A DNA stretch of 64,000 nucleotides from positions 1 to 64,000 of the forward strand of contig JAFIEF010000006.1 of the NCBI GenBank assembly GCA_020832655.1, read 5' to 3'. The notes under the pieces are model-generated. The model had not been told where the DNA came from and searched no databases. It saw nothing but the letters and a program-made list of their open reading frames with translations. This DNA is from Paracoccaceae bacterium. Lineage in GTDB: Bacteria; Pseudomonadota; Alphaproteobacteria; Rhodobacterales; Rhodobacteraceae. This document shows positions 9,434 to 18,070 of this stretch, one piece after another (position 1 is the stretch's first letter; each line of letters begins with the position of its first letter). Both the position numbers and the translations under genes were made by a program.

Positions 9434-9877
9434 TCAGTCGGCAGTATCCAGCCAGATCGTGACCGGGCCGTCATTGACCAGATGCACGGCCATCTCTGCC
9501 CCGAACTGGCCGGTTTCCACCCCCACCCCCAGCGCGCGCAGTGCCGAAGCGAAATGCAGATACAGTCCCTCGCCCTGATCGGGCGGGGCGGCAGCGGAAA
9601 AACCCGGACGGTTGCCACGGCTGGTATCGGCGGCCAGAGTGAACTGGCTGATCACCAACGCATCCCCGCCGGTATCCTTCAGCGCGCGGTTCATCCTGCC
9701 ATCGTCATCACGGAAGATGCGCAGCTTGTGGATTTTCGCGGCCAGCGCCTCGGCCTCGGCCTTGGTATCGCCCTGCATCGCGCAGACCAGAACCAACAGC
9801 CCCGCCCCGCAGCGCCCGACTGTCTGGCCACCCACATCGACCCGCGCCTGTGCAACGCGCTGAACCAGGGCGCGCAT
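9434..9877 (-). CDS. dtd: D-aminoacyl-tRNA deacylase
   Basis: Dtd hydrolyses D-amino acids, and glycine mischarged on tRNA-Ala, from tRNA in the cytoplasm. The 147-residue length is standard. The family motifs are present: [13 protein letters not shown] at the N-terminus, the catalytic SQFTLAAD block, and near the C-terminus the GPVTIWLDT version of the Gly-cisPro motif. The ATG shares one base with the stop codon of the upstream sugar-kinase gene, so the two are coupled. Confidence 0.96.
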   Translation of the reverse strand: MRALVQRVAQARVDVGGQTVGRCGAGLLVLVCAMQGDTKAEAEALAAKIHKLRIFRDDDGRMNRALKDTGGDALVISQFTLAADTSRGNRPGFSAAAPPDQGEGLYLHFASALRALGVGVETGQFGAEMAVHLVNDGPVTIWLDTAD

Positions 9878-10794
9878 CAGATTTCGCGCGCCCAGGGCGG
9901 GTTGGCCCCCGCACGAGAGACCGTGACCGCCGCCGCCCGCGCGCCCAGCGAAAGCGCCTGCTCCAGCCTTGCCGGATCAATTGCGGCAAGTGCCGCGCGC
10001 TCGGGCGTGGTACTGCGCAGCAGCCCGGCCAGAAAGCCCGCATTGAAGGTGTCGCCCGCACCCACGGTATCGACCACTTCGACCCGTTCGGCGCGTGCTT
10101 GCGCAACGCCCGACGGGCTGAAGGCGCGCGCGCCTTTGGCGCCTTCGGTGATCACCACAATCCGTGGCCCCTGCGCACGTAGCGCTTCGGCAAGATCAGC
10201 GACATCGCCCGCGCCCATCAGCCAATGCAGGTCTTCATCCGACAGCTTGACGATATCGGCCCGCGCCAGCAACCGCCCAAGCCTTGCGCGATAGGCGTCC
10301 TCATCCGTAATGAAACCGGGGCGGATATTTGGGTCCAGCATCACGATACGTTCCTGCGCCTGCTCTGCCAGCGCCTCCAACGCATCGGCGCATGGCCCAT
10401 CCACCAAAGAGATGCCGCCCATGAACAGCACCCGGACCGAGTGCGGCAGGGCAGGAAGGTCAGCGCGCGTCATCGCCCGCAATGCGGTCTCGCGGTCATA
10501 AAACGCATAGCGCGCCTGACCATTCTGCAAACTCACGAAAGCCAGCGTGCAGGGGCGTGCCACCGCAGGGCACAGGCTGTGATCCACGCTGGAAGCATCC
10601 AGCGCCGCGCGCAGTTTCGTGCCGAACAGATCATCCGAAAGCGGGCAGAAGAAGCGCGTCTCCAGCCCCAGCCGCCCCAATGCAATCGCTGTGTTGAATA
10701 CCGCCCCGCCGGGATAGGGGGCAAAACACGCTTCGCCTGCCGTGCTTTCGCGCGGCAACATGTCGATCAGCGCCTCTCCCGCGCACAGGATCAT
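9877..10794 (-). CDS. PfkB-family carbohydrate kinase, probable fructokinase
   Basis: This 305-residue ribokinase-fold kinase should phosphorylate a sugar with ATP. It has the N-terminal PfkB signature region ([17 protein letters not shown]) and the C-terminal active-site motif [16 protein letters not shown], in which the GAGD aspartate is the catalytic base. The overall sequence ([34 protein letters not shown]) most resembles bacterial fructokinases. No sugar transporter or hydrolase lies nearby, so the substrate is inferred from similarity alone. It precedes and overlaps dtd. Confidence 0.82.
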   Translation of the reverse strand: MILCAGEALIDMLPRESTAGEACFAPYPGGAVFNTAIALGRLGLETRFFCPLSDDLFGTKLRAALDASSVDHSLCPAVARPCTLAFVSLQNGQARYAFYDRETALRAMTRADLPALPHSVRVLFMGGISLVDGPCADALEALAEQAQERIVMLDPNIRPGFITDEDAYRARLGRLLARADIVKLSDEDLHWLMGAGDVADLAEALRAQGPRIVVITEGAKGARAFSPSGVAQARAERVEVVDTVGAGDTFNAGFLAGLLRSTTPERAALAAIDPARLEQALSLGARAAAVTVSRAGANPPWAREI

Positions 10795-10809
10795 GGAAAC
10801 CTCCCTCGT

Positions 10810-11904
10810 TCAGAACCCGCCCATTTCGGCGATGTAGAACGCCAGCGCAAGAAACACCAGCCCGCTTAGCACAGCGGCTGCGATCTTCCACACAGACCAG
10901 GGGCGTTCACCCTGCACGCGGCCGGTCTGGCCATTGACGATGAAGCGGTAGGATTTGCCGCGATAGCGATAGGCCGCCATCCAGATCGGCAGCAACAGAT
11001 GCTTGAAGCGCTCGTCGCTATAGTCGGTGTCGACCGAGGAAATGCGCTGCTCATCCCCGCCAATATCGCGGCGGATATCGGCGCGGATCTGTTCATCCAT
11101 CCGCTGCTTGGCAATCTCGAACCCGTCGGACAGATTGACAGTGTAGCCCTCGGCACGAAAGCCCGACAGATAATCGGCGCTATAAGGTTGCAGATCGGCC
11201 ATTGTCCAGGGTTCCAGCCGCCGGATATTGGCGCGCGGCAGCGAATTGGCGGCCATCACCAGCAAATCCAGAAACTGCCGCGATACGCCGCCCGAAGCGT
11301 TGCGCCAGCGTGTCTTCCTGACGCGCTTGCGGTTCTTGCCCGTGCCGGTGGTGACATAGTAATGCGTGCCGCGCTGGCCGGTATAGCGGCTGCGCGTGGC
11401 CACATCGAAGGCCCAATAAGGCACATACAGCCCGCTCAGCTTGCCACTGCTGCGCGCGTATTTCGACAGTTCCGAGGGCGCGAACCAAAGCCCGCGCAAC
11501 CATTTCGCCATCTTCTCATGCGCGTCGCGCTCTGACAGTTTGAAGGGCAGGATCGCATGCGGCTTGATATGGCGATGCGGGCCGGTATCGGTGACGACAG
11601 GGCTGGCGCAGAACGGGCATTCGGCAGAATGGATGTTTTCCTCGAACTCGACCTGCGCGCCACAAGTGTCACAATTGACGACGCGGGTTTCCTCGATCGC
11701 GTCAGGCGGCAGGGCGTTGGCGACAGCCTCGTGATAATCCAGCGACTGCAGCGCCGTGACGCGGGTGTCGTCATCGATCTGCGGGATTTGCTGTTCGTGG
11801 CCGCAATACTCGCAGCTCAGCCGCGCCGCGCCGCCGGGGCTAAAGCGCAACGAGGCACCGCATTGCGCGCAAGGAAAGCGATGTTCTGTCTGTGTCGTAG
11901 GCAT
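10810..11904 (-). CDS. Zinc-ribbon membrane protein, partner of the adjacent SPFH protein
   Basis: The 364-residue protein has two N-terminal zinc ribbons (CAQCG with CEYCG, then CDTCG with CPFCAS), a soluble middle region rich in aromatic residues, and a single C-terminal transmembrane helix (about 340-360). It resembles TFIIB-type zinc-ribbon proteins encoded beside YdjI-type SPFH proteins, and such a gene lies immediately upstream here. I infer a two-protein membrane assembly, perhaps an envelope-stress or microdomain platform. No enzymatic motif is visible, although databases sometimes label relatives as helicases. Confidence 0.75.
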   Translation of the reverse strand: MPTTQTEHRFPCAQCGASLRFSPGGAARLSCEYCGHEQQIPQIDDDTRVTALQSLDYHEAVANALPPDAIEETRVVNCDTCGAQVEFEENIHSAECPFCASPVVTDTGPHRHIKPHAILPFKLSERDAHEKMAKWLRGLWFAPSELSKYARSSGKLSGLYVPYWAFDVATRSRYTGQRGTHYYVTTGTGKNRKRVRKTRWRNASGGVSRQFLDLLVMAANSLPRANIRRLEPWTMADLQPYSADYLSGFRAEGYTVNLSDGFEIAKQRMDEQIRADIRRDIGGDEQRISSVDTDYSDERFKHLLLPIWMAAYRYRGKSYRFIVNGQTGRVQGERPWSVWKIAAAVLSGLVFLALAFYIAEMGGF

Positions 11905-11962
11905 GGCCTGTCCTGAGCAATCGGGCCGAGCGCCGGCCTCGGTCTGAAACTGCGGCTGGCAA

Positions 11963-11984
11963 CTTCATCTTGCCAAAAATACTC
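11963..11984. repeat. Short dispersed intergenic motif, copy 1
   Basis: The stretch CTTCATCTTGCCAAAAATAC lies between the SPFH and zinc-ribbon genes. A close variant occurs at 18071-18092. I know similar 'CTTGCCAAAAATA' tracts from intergenic DNA of many Rhodobacteraceae, so it is probably a lineage-wide intergenic element of unknown role. Confidence 0.4.
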
Positions 11985-12029
11985 AAAATGCCGACGACAA
12001 CGACCTGCGCGCGCCGGCAATATCCGGCC

Positions 12030-13151
12030 CTAGCCGATAGGCGGGGGCGGGGGGGGCATGGACGCGAACAGCCCCGCCAGCGCAGGCACATCGCCCGCCT
12101 TCTGCCAACCGCTTTGTCCTTCGGTCCACACCAGCGTGTCGCGCGTGATTTGGCTGGCCAGCTGCGATTGCGGAAACGGGCCGCGGGTCTGACCGTTCTC
12201 GGCGATATGCCACATTGCCTCGGCAGCGGGTGGTGGCGGGGGCGGGGGGGGTGCACTGGCAGCGGGGCCGGTCTGTTGTGGCTGCTGGCCGCCCATCGCC
12301 TGGCCCATTGTCTGGGCCATGCCCATGCCCATCCCCATGCCCATACCGGCACCAAGCCCGGCACCCATGCCGCCATCGCCGCCCTCGGCAGCCTTTTGCA
12401 TCGCCTGGGCTGCCGAAAACTGGGTGAATTTGTTCAGATCCCCCACAATGCCCATGCTGGTGCGCTGATCGAGCACTTTCTCGACTTCGGGCGGAAGCGA
12501 GATATTCTCGATGTAAAGCTCGGGTATCTCCAGCCCGTATTCGCCCAGTGTCGGCGCAATGGCCTTGGCCACCACATCGGACAGATCCTTGGTATTGGCC
12601 GCCATGTCGAGCGCGGGGATGCCGCTGGCCGCCAGCACGCGGCTGACTTTCTGCACCACGATGTTGCGGATCTGGCCTGCGATCTTGTCCTGCGTGAAAT
12701 CGCCATCCGTGCCCACGATCTCGCGCATGAAGGCAGCCCCATCCGTGACCCGAATCGCATAGGAACCAAAGGCGCGCAGCCGCAATGGGCCGAATTCGGG
12801 GTCGCGAACCATGATCGGGTTCTGCGTGCCCCATTTCAGCCCCGGAAAGCGGCGCGTATTGATGAAATAGATTTCTGACTTGAAGGGCGAATTGAAGGCA
12901 TGATCCCAGTGCTGCAAGCTGGTCATGATCGGCATGTTGTTGGTTTCCAGCATATACATGCCGGGATCGAAGATATCGGCCAGTTGCCCTTCATGCACGA
13001 AAACCGCGATCTGGCCTTCGCGCACGGTCAGCTTGGCGCCGTATTTGATTTCATTGCCATAGCGTTCGAAACGGTAGACCATCGTGTTGCGTGTGTCGTC
13101 GGTCCATTCGATGACATCGATGAACTGACCTCTGATAAACCCGAAAACCAT
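12030..13151 (-). CDS. SPFH-domain (YdjI-like) protein with C-terminal GYF_2 domain
   Basis: Residues 1 to about 250 form an SPFH/Band-7 type domain of the 'virion core protein' YdjI family (VFGFIRGQFIDVIEW at the start, IRNIVVQKVSRVLA in the middle). A Gly/Met-rich linker with repeated GM units (about 255-290) and a poly-proline stretch follow. A GYF_2 domain (about 312-363; MWHIAENGQTRGPF, W/G-rich) and a second proline run end the protein. GYF domains bind proline-rich peptides, so the protein could bind its own or a partner's proline tract. The start at 13151 has GGGCGG upstream and matches the family N-terminus. The downstream zinc-ribbon membrane gene is the likely partner. Confidence 0.82.
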   Translation of the reverse strand: MVFGFIRGQFIDVIEWTDDTRNTMVYRFERYGNEIKYGAKLTVREGQIAVFVHEGQLADIFDPGMYMLETNNMPIMTSLQHWDHAFNSPFKSEIYFINTRRFPGLKWGTQNPIMVRDPEFGPLRLRAFGSYAIRVTDGAAFMREIVGTDGDFTQDKIAGQIRNIVVQKVSRVLAASGIPALDMAANTKDLSDVVAKAIAPTLGEYGLEIPELYIENISLPPEVEKVLDQRTSMGIVGDLNKFTQFSAAQAMQKAAEGGDGGMGAGLGAGMGMGMGMGMAQTMGQAMGGQQPQQTGPAASAPPPPPPPPAAEAMWHIAENGQTRGPFPQSQLASQITRDTLVWTEGQSGWQKAGDVPALAGLFASMPPPPPPIG

Positions 13152-13252
13152 TTTGCCGCCCTGTCTGAACTGGTGTGTCGTTTCAGGGGACAGTATGGCG
13201 CATCTTGGCAGGGCCATCAATTGCCGACATCAGGCCAGCCGACAGGCCGTGA

Positions 13253-13281
13253 TTGTTGCAATTTGCGAAACTTGTTGCAAC
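13253..13281. promoter_or_regulatory. Candidate operator: repeated TTGTTGCAA in a divergent promoter
   Basis: TTGTTGCAA occurs at 13253-13261 and again at 13272-13280, 19 bp apart. The inner parts also form an inverted repeat (GTTGCAA, 13 bp, TTGCAAC). The spacing is about two helical turns, as expected for a dimeric or tandem-binding regulator. It lies between the SPFH gene and the pilin-like gene and could control either. Confidence 0.35.
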
Positions 13282-13377
13282 CTGCAATGGATGACGCAAA
13301 GTCTTCGTATTTCAGTACCAAAAATGCCATTTTGTTAAGGGTATTCTGGATGGCAAACCCCGCTTGCAGGAGCCTTC

Positions 13378-13881
13378 GTGGTGTTCAGATTTGCAAAAGA
13401 CGAATCCGGCGCGGCAAGTGTCGATTGGCTGGTTCTCAGCGCGGTGATTGTCGCGCTGGGGGCCAGCAGCGCTGCGGTGGTTCTGTCTGATGCGACAGGG
13501 GTCGGCAGCCATCTCAGAACCAGCATTTCTTCCATCGTCGTGGGCGGCGCTGCACCGCTGAAAGAACAAGACTATGAATGGCGCGCCCATGATGGCGACG
13601 CCACGCATTGGTGGACGAATATGGAACTGCGCACCCTGCGCTATAATGGTCTGACCGACAGCCAGTTGCAAAGCCACTGGACGCGACATCTTGATGAGTT
13701 CAATGCAGCTGTCGCCACCGGTGACAACCGCAAGTGCCATCAGTGCAAGGGTGCAGGCAACCGGCTGGACGCGCTCTATATCACCCATCAGATCCGGGTC
13801 GAGCGCGGGCTTGCATCCGACAGCGACGCGCTGGCCCTGCACAATGCGATCACGACCTATGATCAGACCTTCGGGAACTGA
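13378..13881 (+). CDS. Flp-pilin-like exported protein with a unique C-terminal domain
   Basis: The 167-residue protein starts at a GTG five bases after CAGGAG. Its N-terminus, KDESGAASVDWLVLSAVIV (residues 7-25), is a class III (Flp/Fap-type) prepilin signal: a short charged leader, a Gly at the processing site, then a hydrophobic helix. The usual Glu at mature position 5 is Asp16. Flp pilins end soon after the helix, but here about 130 residues follow. These are rich in Trp, His and Asp and include CHQCKGAGN (120-128), a single copy of the CxxCxGxG pattern known from DnaJ zinc fingers. I recognise the leader but not the C-terminal domain. No pilus assembly genes are adjacent. Confidence 0.75.
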   Translation: MVFRFAKDESGAASVDWLVLSAVIVALGASSAAVVLSDATGVGSHLRTSISSIVVGGAAPLKEQDYEWRAHDGDATHWWTNMELRTLRYNGLTDSQLQSHWTRHLDEFNAAVATGDNRKCHQCKGAGNRLDALYITHQIRVERGLASDSDALALHNAITTYDQTFGN

Positions 13882-13933
13882 GGCAGAAGACTTCCGGCAC
13901 CAGTGACAAAAGGTTGGGGCGCGGCAAACAGGG

Positions 13934-14917
13934 TCAGCTTTCGCCGCCAACCAGTTCAGCAGCGATTTCGCGGATGATCGGGCGGGCCTCTCGCGCGCGC
14001 ATTCCGGGGCGCAGCCGCGTGTCATACAGGATGCGCAGCAAGGTTTCGTCCAGCCGCGTCAACACCGCAAATTCTGCCGTGTCATTGAACAGCGACGGGC
14101 GTAGCCGCGGGCTGTCATTGGGCAGCCCCAGCCCTTGGGCCAGCTCCTCGTAATAGCATGCATGGCGCGACAAATCAGGCAATTCGGCGCGGATGACGGC
14201 AATGGCATCGGTATAGACATCGGTGCCGCTGCGCGAAAATGCCAGCACAAGGCAAGACACCCCAAGCGGCAATTCGGTGACGACCCGCTCGGTCACGCCG
14301 TCAATGCCCGGCACCAGATCGCGCAATCTTGGCCCGATGGCGCGGCGCTCTGTCTCGTCCAGAACCAGAACATGGAAATTCGTCCGTCCGGCCGCTTGCA
14401 GGCTGACCGGGTGGTCGGTCAGCCGGCCCAGCCGGGTCGCATAATCGCGCACAAGGCGCGTATCCTGCCGCCGCATCTCGGTCGGGACAGAGGCACCGAA
14501 TTCCAGCCGCATCCGCACCGGCTGCTCCCAGCGGCGCAGCGGCGCGGGGCTTGCGCGTTCCACAAGGCGGTCACCAACGAAGCTGTATTCATCATGCAGG
14601 GCGATCCAGACGAAAGCATCCTCGATATCGCGCCCGGTGAACGGGATGTCACGCGGCGCAGGGTCGGTGCGCAGCAAGCCCTGTTCAAGCCTGCGCGCCT
14701 GAAGCGCGGCAAAATGCCGTGCAACATCGGAAGCTGACGCGTCGGGTTCTACTATAGCTGCGGCAATCGGGCGCGCATCTGCCGGGGGCGCAGTGGCGAC
14801 AACCGGGCCTGCGTTGTCTGTGGTTCCCAGCACGGTACAACCGGCAAGCGCCACCCCGCAAAACGAGGTGGTCCACCAGCCGGCCAGAGGCAGGCGGGAC
14901 ATACGCGCGCCTGCCAT
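13934..14917 (-). CDS. DUF2927-family lipoprotein
   Basis: The protein has 327 residues and a lipoprotein signal peptide whose lipobox LAGC places the lipidated cysteine at about residue 27. The C-terminal two thirds match the DUF2927 family seen in Rhodobacteraceae, with the typical block SRHACYYEELAQGLGLPNDS followed by FNDTAEFAVLTRLD. The YEE-containing region suggests a hydrolase-like site, but the function is unknown. The gene follows telA by 5 bp and is probably the last gene of an xpaC-telA operon. A second in-frame ATG five codons in is an alternative start. Confidence 0.85.
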   Translation of the reverse strand: MAGARMSRLPLAGWWTTSFCGVALAGCTVLGTTDNAGPVVATAPPADARPIAAAIVEPDASASDVARHFAALQARRLEQGLLRTDPAPRDIPFTGRDIEDAFVWIALHDEYSFVGDRLVERASPAPLRRWEQPVRMRLEFGASVPTEMRRQDTRLVRDYATRLGRLTDHPVSLQAAGRTNFHVLVLDETERRAIGPRLRDLVPGIDGVTERVVTELPLGVSCLVLAFSRSGTDVYTDAIAVIRAELPDLSRHACYYEELAQGLGLPNDSPRLRPSLFNDTAEFAVLTRLDETLLRILYDTRLRPGMRAREARPIIREIAAELVGGES

Positions 14918-14922
14918 TACCT

Positions 14923-16101
14923 TCAGGCCTCGGTGGCTTGCGCTGCGCGCTGGTCGCGCGCGCGCGCAGCACTCAGCGACTCGCGCAGTTCCGATTCCAT
15001 GCGCGTCAGGTCTTCTTCTGCCTTGGCGCGTTTCGCGCGGCCTTCATCGGCAATCTGCAGGCTGTCCTCTATGGTGGCGATCAGCGTGTCATTTGCCTGC
15101 CTGACAGCCTCGATATCAAACACGCCACGCTCGATTTCCTCGCGCACTTCGCGGTTGGCCTGACGCAGGTTTTCAGCGTTCGAGGTCAGTAATTCATTGG
15201 TCAGGTCATTAGCCGCGCGCACCGCGCCTGCGGCCTCGCGCGAACGCTGGATGGTAAGCGCCTGGGCAAGCTGGGTTTCCCAAAGCGGAACTGTGTTGAC
15301 AAGGGTCGAGTTGATCTTGGTGACCAGCGATTTGTCATTTTCCTGAACCAGCCGGATAGAGGGCAGCGACTGCATTGTCACCTGCCGGGTCAGCTTCAGG
15401 TCATGCACCCGGCGTTCCAGATCATCACGCGCAGCGCGCAGATCGCGCAATTCCTGCGCTTTCAGCACCTTGTCATTTTCGTCCGCAGCCTCGACCTCGG
15501 CTTCCTTTGCCGGGATGTCGCTGTCATCCAGCTCCTTTACCCTGGCTTCACCGGCGGCAATGTAAAGCGCCAGCTCATGATAGAATTCCAGCGTCTTTTC
15601 ATAGAGTTTGTCGAGCGCCTTGATGTCCTTCAGCAGCGTGGTCTCATGGTTCAGAAGATTGCCGGTAATCCGGTCGATTTGGGCCTGCACGCTGTTATAG
15701 CGCTCCTGAAACTTGGCCAGCGGGGCAGCACGGCCCAGCAGGCGTTCCCACCAACTGCGGTCGCGCCGGGTGTCAAGCTCGCTGACCGAAAACCCGCGCA
15801 AGGTGGTGACCATCTGGCGCAGCCCGTCGCCTGCCGGGCCAAGGTCCTTGTTCTTGACATCTGCCAGCATGGATTGGCTGATCTGCTGCAGTTCAAGTTG
15901 CGCGCGCGAACCGAACCCGATGATGCTGCTGGTCTGGCTCATATCCAGTTCGCTCATACGCGCGCGGATGGCGTCGGCTTCTTCCATTTGCGCATTTTCC
16001 AGAACGACAAGCTCGGTCGAGGGGTCGGCCAGCGGCGTGGCGACAACCGCGTCGATTTCGGCAGTCAGGTTTTCGGCTTCCTTGCGAATGGTGTCAGACA
16101 T
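14923..16101 (-). CDS. telA: TelA-family toxic anion resistance protein
   Basis: The 392-residue protein is largely alpha-helical and contains the TelA/KlaA core (TSSIIGFGSRAQLELQQIS, GDGLRQMVTTLRGF, LLRF-type helices, PSIRLVQENDKSLVTKI and PLWETQLAQAL). TelA proteins were named for tellurite resistance and are linked to envelope or peptide-antibiotic stress; the mechanism is unknown. The start at 16101 has AAGGGA upstream and gives MSDTIRKEAE. The upstream XpaC partner gene ends 47 bp away, the standard arrangement for this pair. Confidence 0.9.
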   Translation of the reverse strand: MSDTIRKEAENLTAEIDAVVATPLADPSTELVVLENAQMEEADAIRARMSELDMSQTSSIIGFGSRAQLELQQISQSMLADVKNKDLGPAGDGLRQMVTTLRGFSVSELDTRRDRSWWERLLGRAAPLAKFQERYNSVQAQIDRITGNLLNHETTLLKDIKALDKLYEKTLEFYHELALYIAAGEARVKELDDSDIPAKEAEVEAADENDKVLKAQELRDLRAARDDLERRVHDLKLTRQVTMQSLPSIRLVQENDKSLVTKINSTLVNTVPLWETQLAQALTIQRSREAAGAVRAANDLTNELLTSNAENLRQANREVREEIERGVFDIEAVRQANDTLIATIEDSLQIADEGRAKRAKAEEDLTRMESELRESLSAARARDQRAAQATEA

Positions 16102-16148
16102 TTGGGTGTTCCCTTTGATGTTATCCAGCACTGGCGCCCATGCGCGCC

Positions 16149-17012
16149 TCAGTCTTGCGGGCGCAGCCCTTCACGTTCCAGACGTTCTCGCAGCACTTCG
16201 ATTTCGATATCCAGATCGACCCGCTTGCCATCCAGCAGCGCCTCGCGGCGCAGGGTGAAGCGGGTTTCAAGATCATCCAGCAGCGCCTCGTAATCCACGC
16301 GCGCGGTGCTGTCGGCACCCTTGGCGTAAAGGTCGGCAAACTTGACCGTCGCATCGCGCGCGCCCATCAGGTAAAGCCCCAGATAGCGCCGCGCGCTGTT
16401 CAACTGTCTCGGGTCATTCTCGACCGCGCGGAAGAGCGGGCGAGTCGTGTCGGCGAAACGCTCGACGCGGCGCAGCAACCCGCGATCACCAGAGCGCTTG
16501 ATCGCATCATGCATTTCGATAAGGTATTTCTCGGCCTGGGCCACGGCTTGCGTGGCGCGCTCGGTCTGGAAGCTGTCGACTTCTTCCATGCCCTTGTCTT
16601 GCAGCGGGTCAGGCCCAAAGGCCACAAAATGCAGTGCCGCCCCCAGCGCGGCAAAAATCCCGGCAGACAGAATACTGTCGGGCAACGCCACCACGGCCAG
16701 CCCCAGCCCAGTCAGGATCGATGCAAAGATCTTGCGCGGAATCGCGGGGCGGCGGGCGATCTGGCGTGCGTCATAGGCGGCCTGCGCAAGCACCCCCTCG
16801 CGCGTCAGCCACGCCGCCAGCATCAGCACGGCAAAGGCGGCAAGGTTCAGCGCCAGCCCGGTCGCGTCCTGAAAGAACCCCCGCAACGCAAAGACAAAAG
16901 GCAGCACAAACAGCAGATTGACCCGCGCGCCGACCGGATGCGGGCGCGCGATGCGGGCAGGGGTGCTGCTTTGGGAACCGGGGCTATAGCGCCCGCCAAA
17001 TCGCTGGCTCAT
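16149..17012 (-). CDS. XpaC-family membrane protein (5-bromo-4-chloroindolyl phosphate hydrolysis family)
   Basis: The 287-residue protein has a basic, proline-rich N-terminus, two hydrophobic stretches around residues 30-70 and another two around 95-130. A cytoplasmic helical domain follows, with FRAVENDPRQLNSARRYLGLYL and a region of paired acidic/basic helices, typical of the XpaC family. XpaC was named in Bacillus for affecting phosphate-ester hydrolysis, but its biochemical role is unsettled. It is encoded directly before telA and three bases after a tiny membrane-peptide ORF. Confidence 0.85.
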   Translation of the reverse strand: MSQRFGGRYSPGSQSSTPARIARPHPVGARVNLLFVLPFVFALRGFFQDATGLALNLAAFAVLMLAAWLTREGVLAQAAYDARQIARRPAIPRKIFASILTGLGLAVVALPDSILSAGIFAALGAALHFVAFGPDPLQDKGMEEVDSFQTERATQAVAQAEKYLIEMHDAIKRSGDRGLLRRVERFADTTRPLFRAVENDPRQLNSARRYLGLYLMGARDATVKFADLYAKGADSTARVDYEALLDDLETRFTLRREALLDGKRVDLDIEIEVLRERLEREGLRPQD

Positions 17013-17015
17013 GCG

Positions 17016-17096
17016 CTAGCCTCCGACAATCGCAACATAAAGGATCAGCGCCACAAGCAGGGTATAAGAGGCCTTTTGCACCCCCGTCGATGACAT
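17016..17096 (-). CDS. Candidate 26-residue membrane peptide upstream of xpaC
   Basis: An ATG-started frame encodes a short polar N-terminus (MSSTGVQKAS) followed by one hydrophobic helix (YTLLVALILYVAIVGG), then TAG. The stop lies three bases before the xpaC ATG (TAGCGCATG), so the two would be translationally coupled. A GGGG tract nine bases upstream may serve as ribosome site. Such single-pass microproteins are easily missed by gene finders. Its association with xpaC-telA is inferred only from position. Confidence 0.5.
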   Translation of the reverse strand: MSSTGVQKASYTLLVALILYVAIVGG

Positions 17097-17224
17097 CACG
17101 CGGCACCCCGATCCAGAACAGTACTGGCACCACTATAGGACAACATGAATCGCTTTGAAACCCATCCTTGGCGGGTTTGGACCAACTGCGCAAAATCGAT
17201 GCGCTATGCCTTTGCGGAACGCGC

Positions 17225-18061
17225 TCAGGGCTTGGGTTTGCTGCGTCCGGGGCGCGCGGCGGCGGGCCGCAACCGCGGTTTTCCCGGCCCCAAACTGCCT
17301 GGGCGCTTGCGCGGCTGTGGCTCTGGGCCGGTCCCTTCGCCAAGCTGGTCGCGCAACACGCGCGGCCTGACCTCTTCCACCGCGCCCCTTGCCAGCTGGC
17401 CAAGCTGGAACGGACCATAGCTGACGCGGATCAGCCGGTTCACGCTTAGCCCGATATGGGTCAGGGCGCGGCGGATTTCGCGGTTGCGTCCTTCGCGAAT
17501 GCCGATGGTCAGCCAGGCATTCGCCCCTTGCTGGCGGTCGATGGCCACGATCATGGGCTGAAAACGCTCGCCCTCGATCACAACGCCTTCGCGCAGCGGG
17601 GCAAGCATGGCTTCGGTCGGTGTGCCATTGACACGCACCCGGTATTTGCGCAGCCAGCCGGTGCTGGGCAGTTCCAGCTTGCGCTTCAGCGCGCCGTCAT
17701 TGGTCAGCAGCAGCAAGCCTTCGGAATTCAGATCCAGCCGCCCCACCGGCATCACCCGCGGCATGTCCTCGGGCAGGGCATCGAACACGGTCGGGCGGCC
17801 TTTTTCGTCGCGCGAGGTCGTAACCAGCCCGATGGGCTTGTGATACAGCCACAGCCGCGCGCGCTCTGGCTGCGGCAGGGGCTTGCCATCGACCGTGATA
17901 CGGTCGGCAGGGGTGACATTCAGCGCCGGGCTGTCAATGCGTTTGCCATTCACGCTGACCCGCCCGGCCAGCACCATCGCCTCGGCATCGCGGCGCGAGG
18001 CCAGCCCTGCGCGTGCCAGCACCTTGGCAATGCGTGCGCTTTCGCCCTGAGCCTCTGCCAT
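17225..18061 (-). CDS. rluB: Pseudouridine synthase, RsuA/RluB type
   Basis: The protein has an N-terminal S4 RNA-binding domain (RIAKVLARAGLASRRDAEAM, about residues 10-60) and an RsuA/RluB/C/D catalytic domain with GRLDLNSEGLLLLTNDG, whose aspartate is the catalytic nucleophile. EGRNREIRRAL is the second family motif. RluB makes pseudouridine 2605 of 23S rRNA; RluE or RsuA specificity cannot be ruled out from sequence alone. The C-terminal 45 residues are a basic, Pro-rich tail. I chose the ATG at 18061, which follows AAGGGA by six bases. Confidence 0.9.
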   Translation of the reverse strand: MAEAQGESARIAKVLARAGLASRRDAEAMVLAGRVSVNGKRIDSPALNVTPADRITVDGKPLPQPERARLWLYHKPIGLVTTSRDEKGRPTVFDALPEDMPRVMPVGRLDLNSEGLLLLTNDGALKRKLELPSTGWLRKYRVRVNGTPTEAMLAPLREGVVIEGERFQPMIVAIDRQQGANAWLTIGIREGRNREIRRALTHIGLSVNRLIRVSYGPFQLGQLARGAVEEVRPRVLRDQLGEGTGPEPQPRKRPGSLGPGKPRLRPAAARPGRSKPKP

Positions 18062-18070
18062 TGCCTGTCC

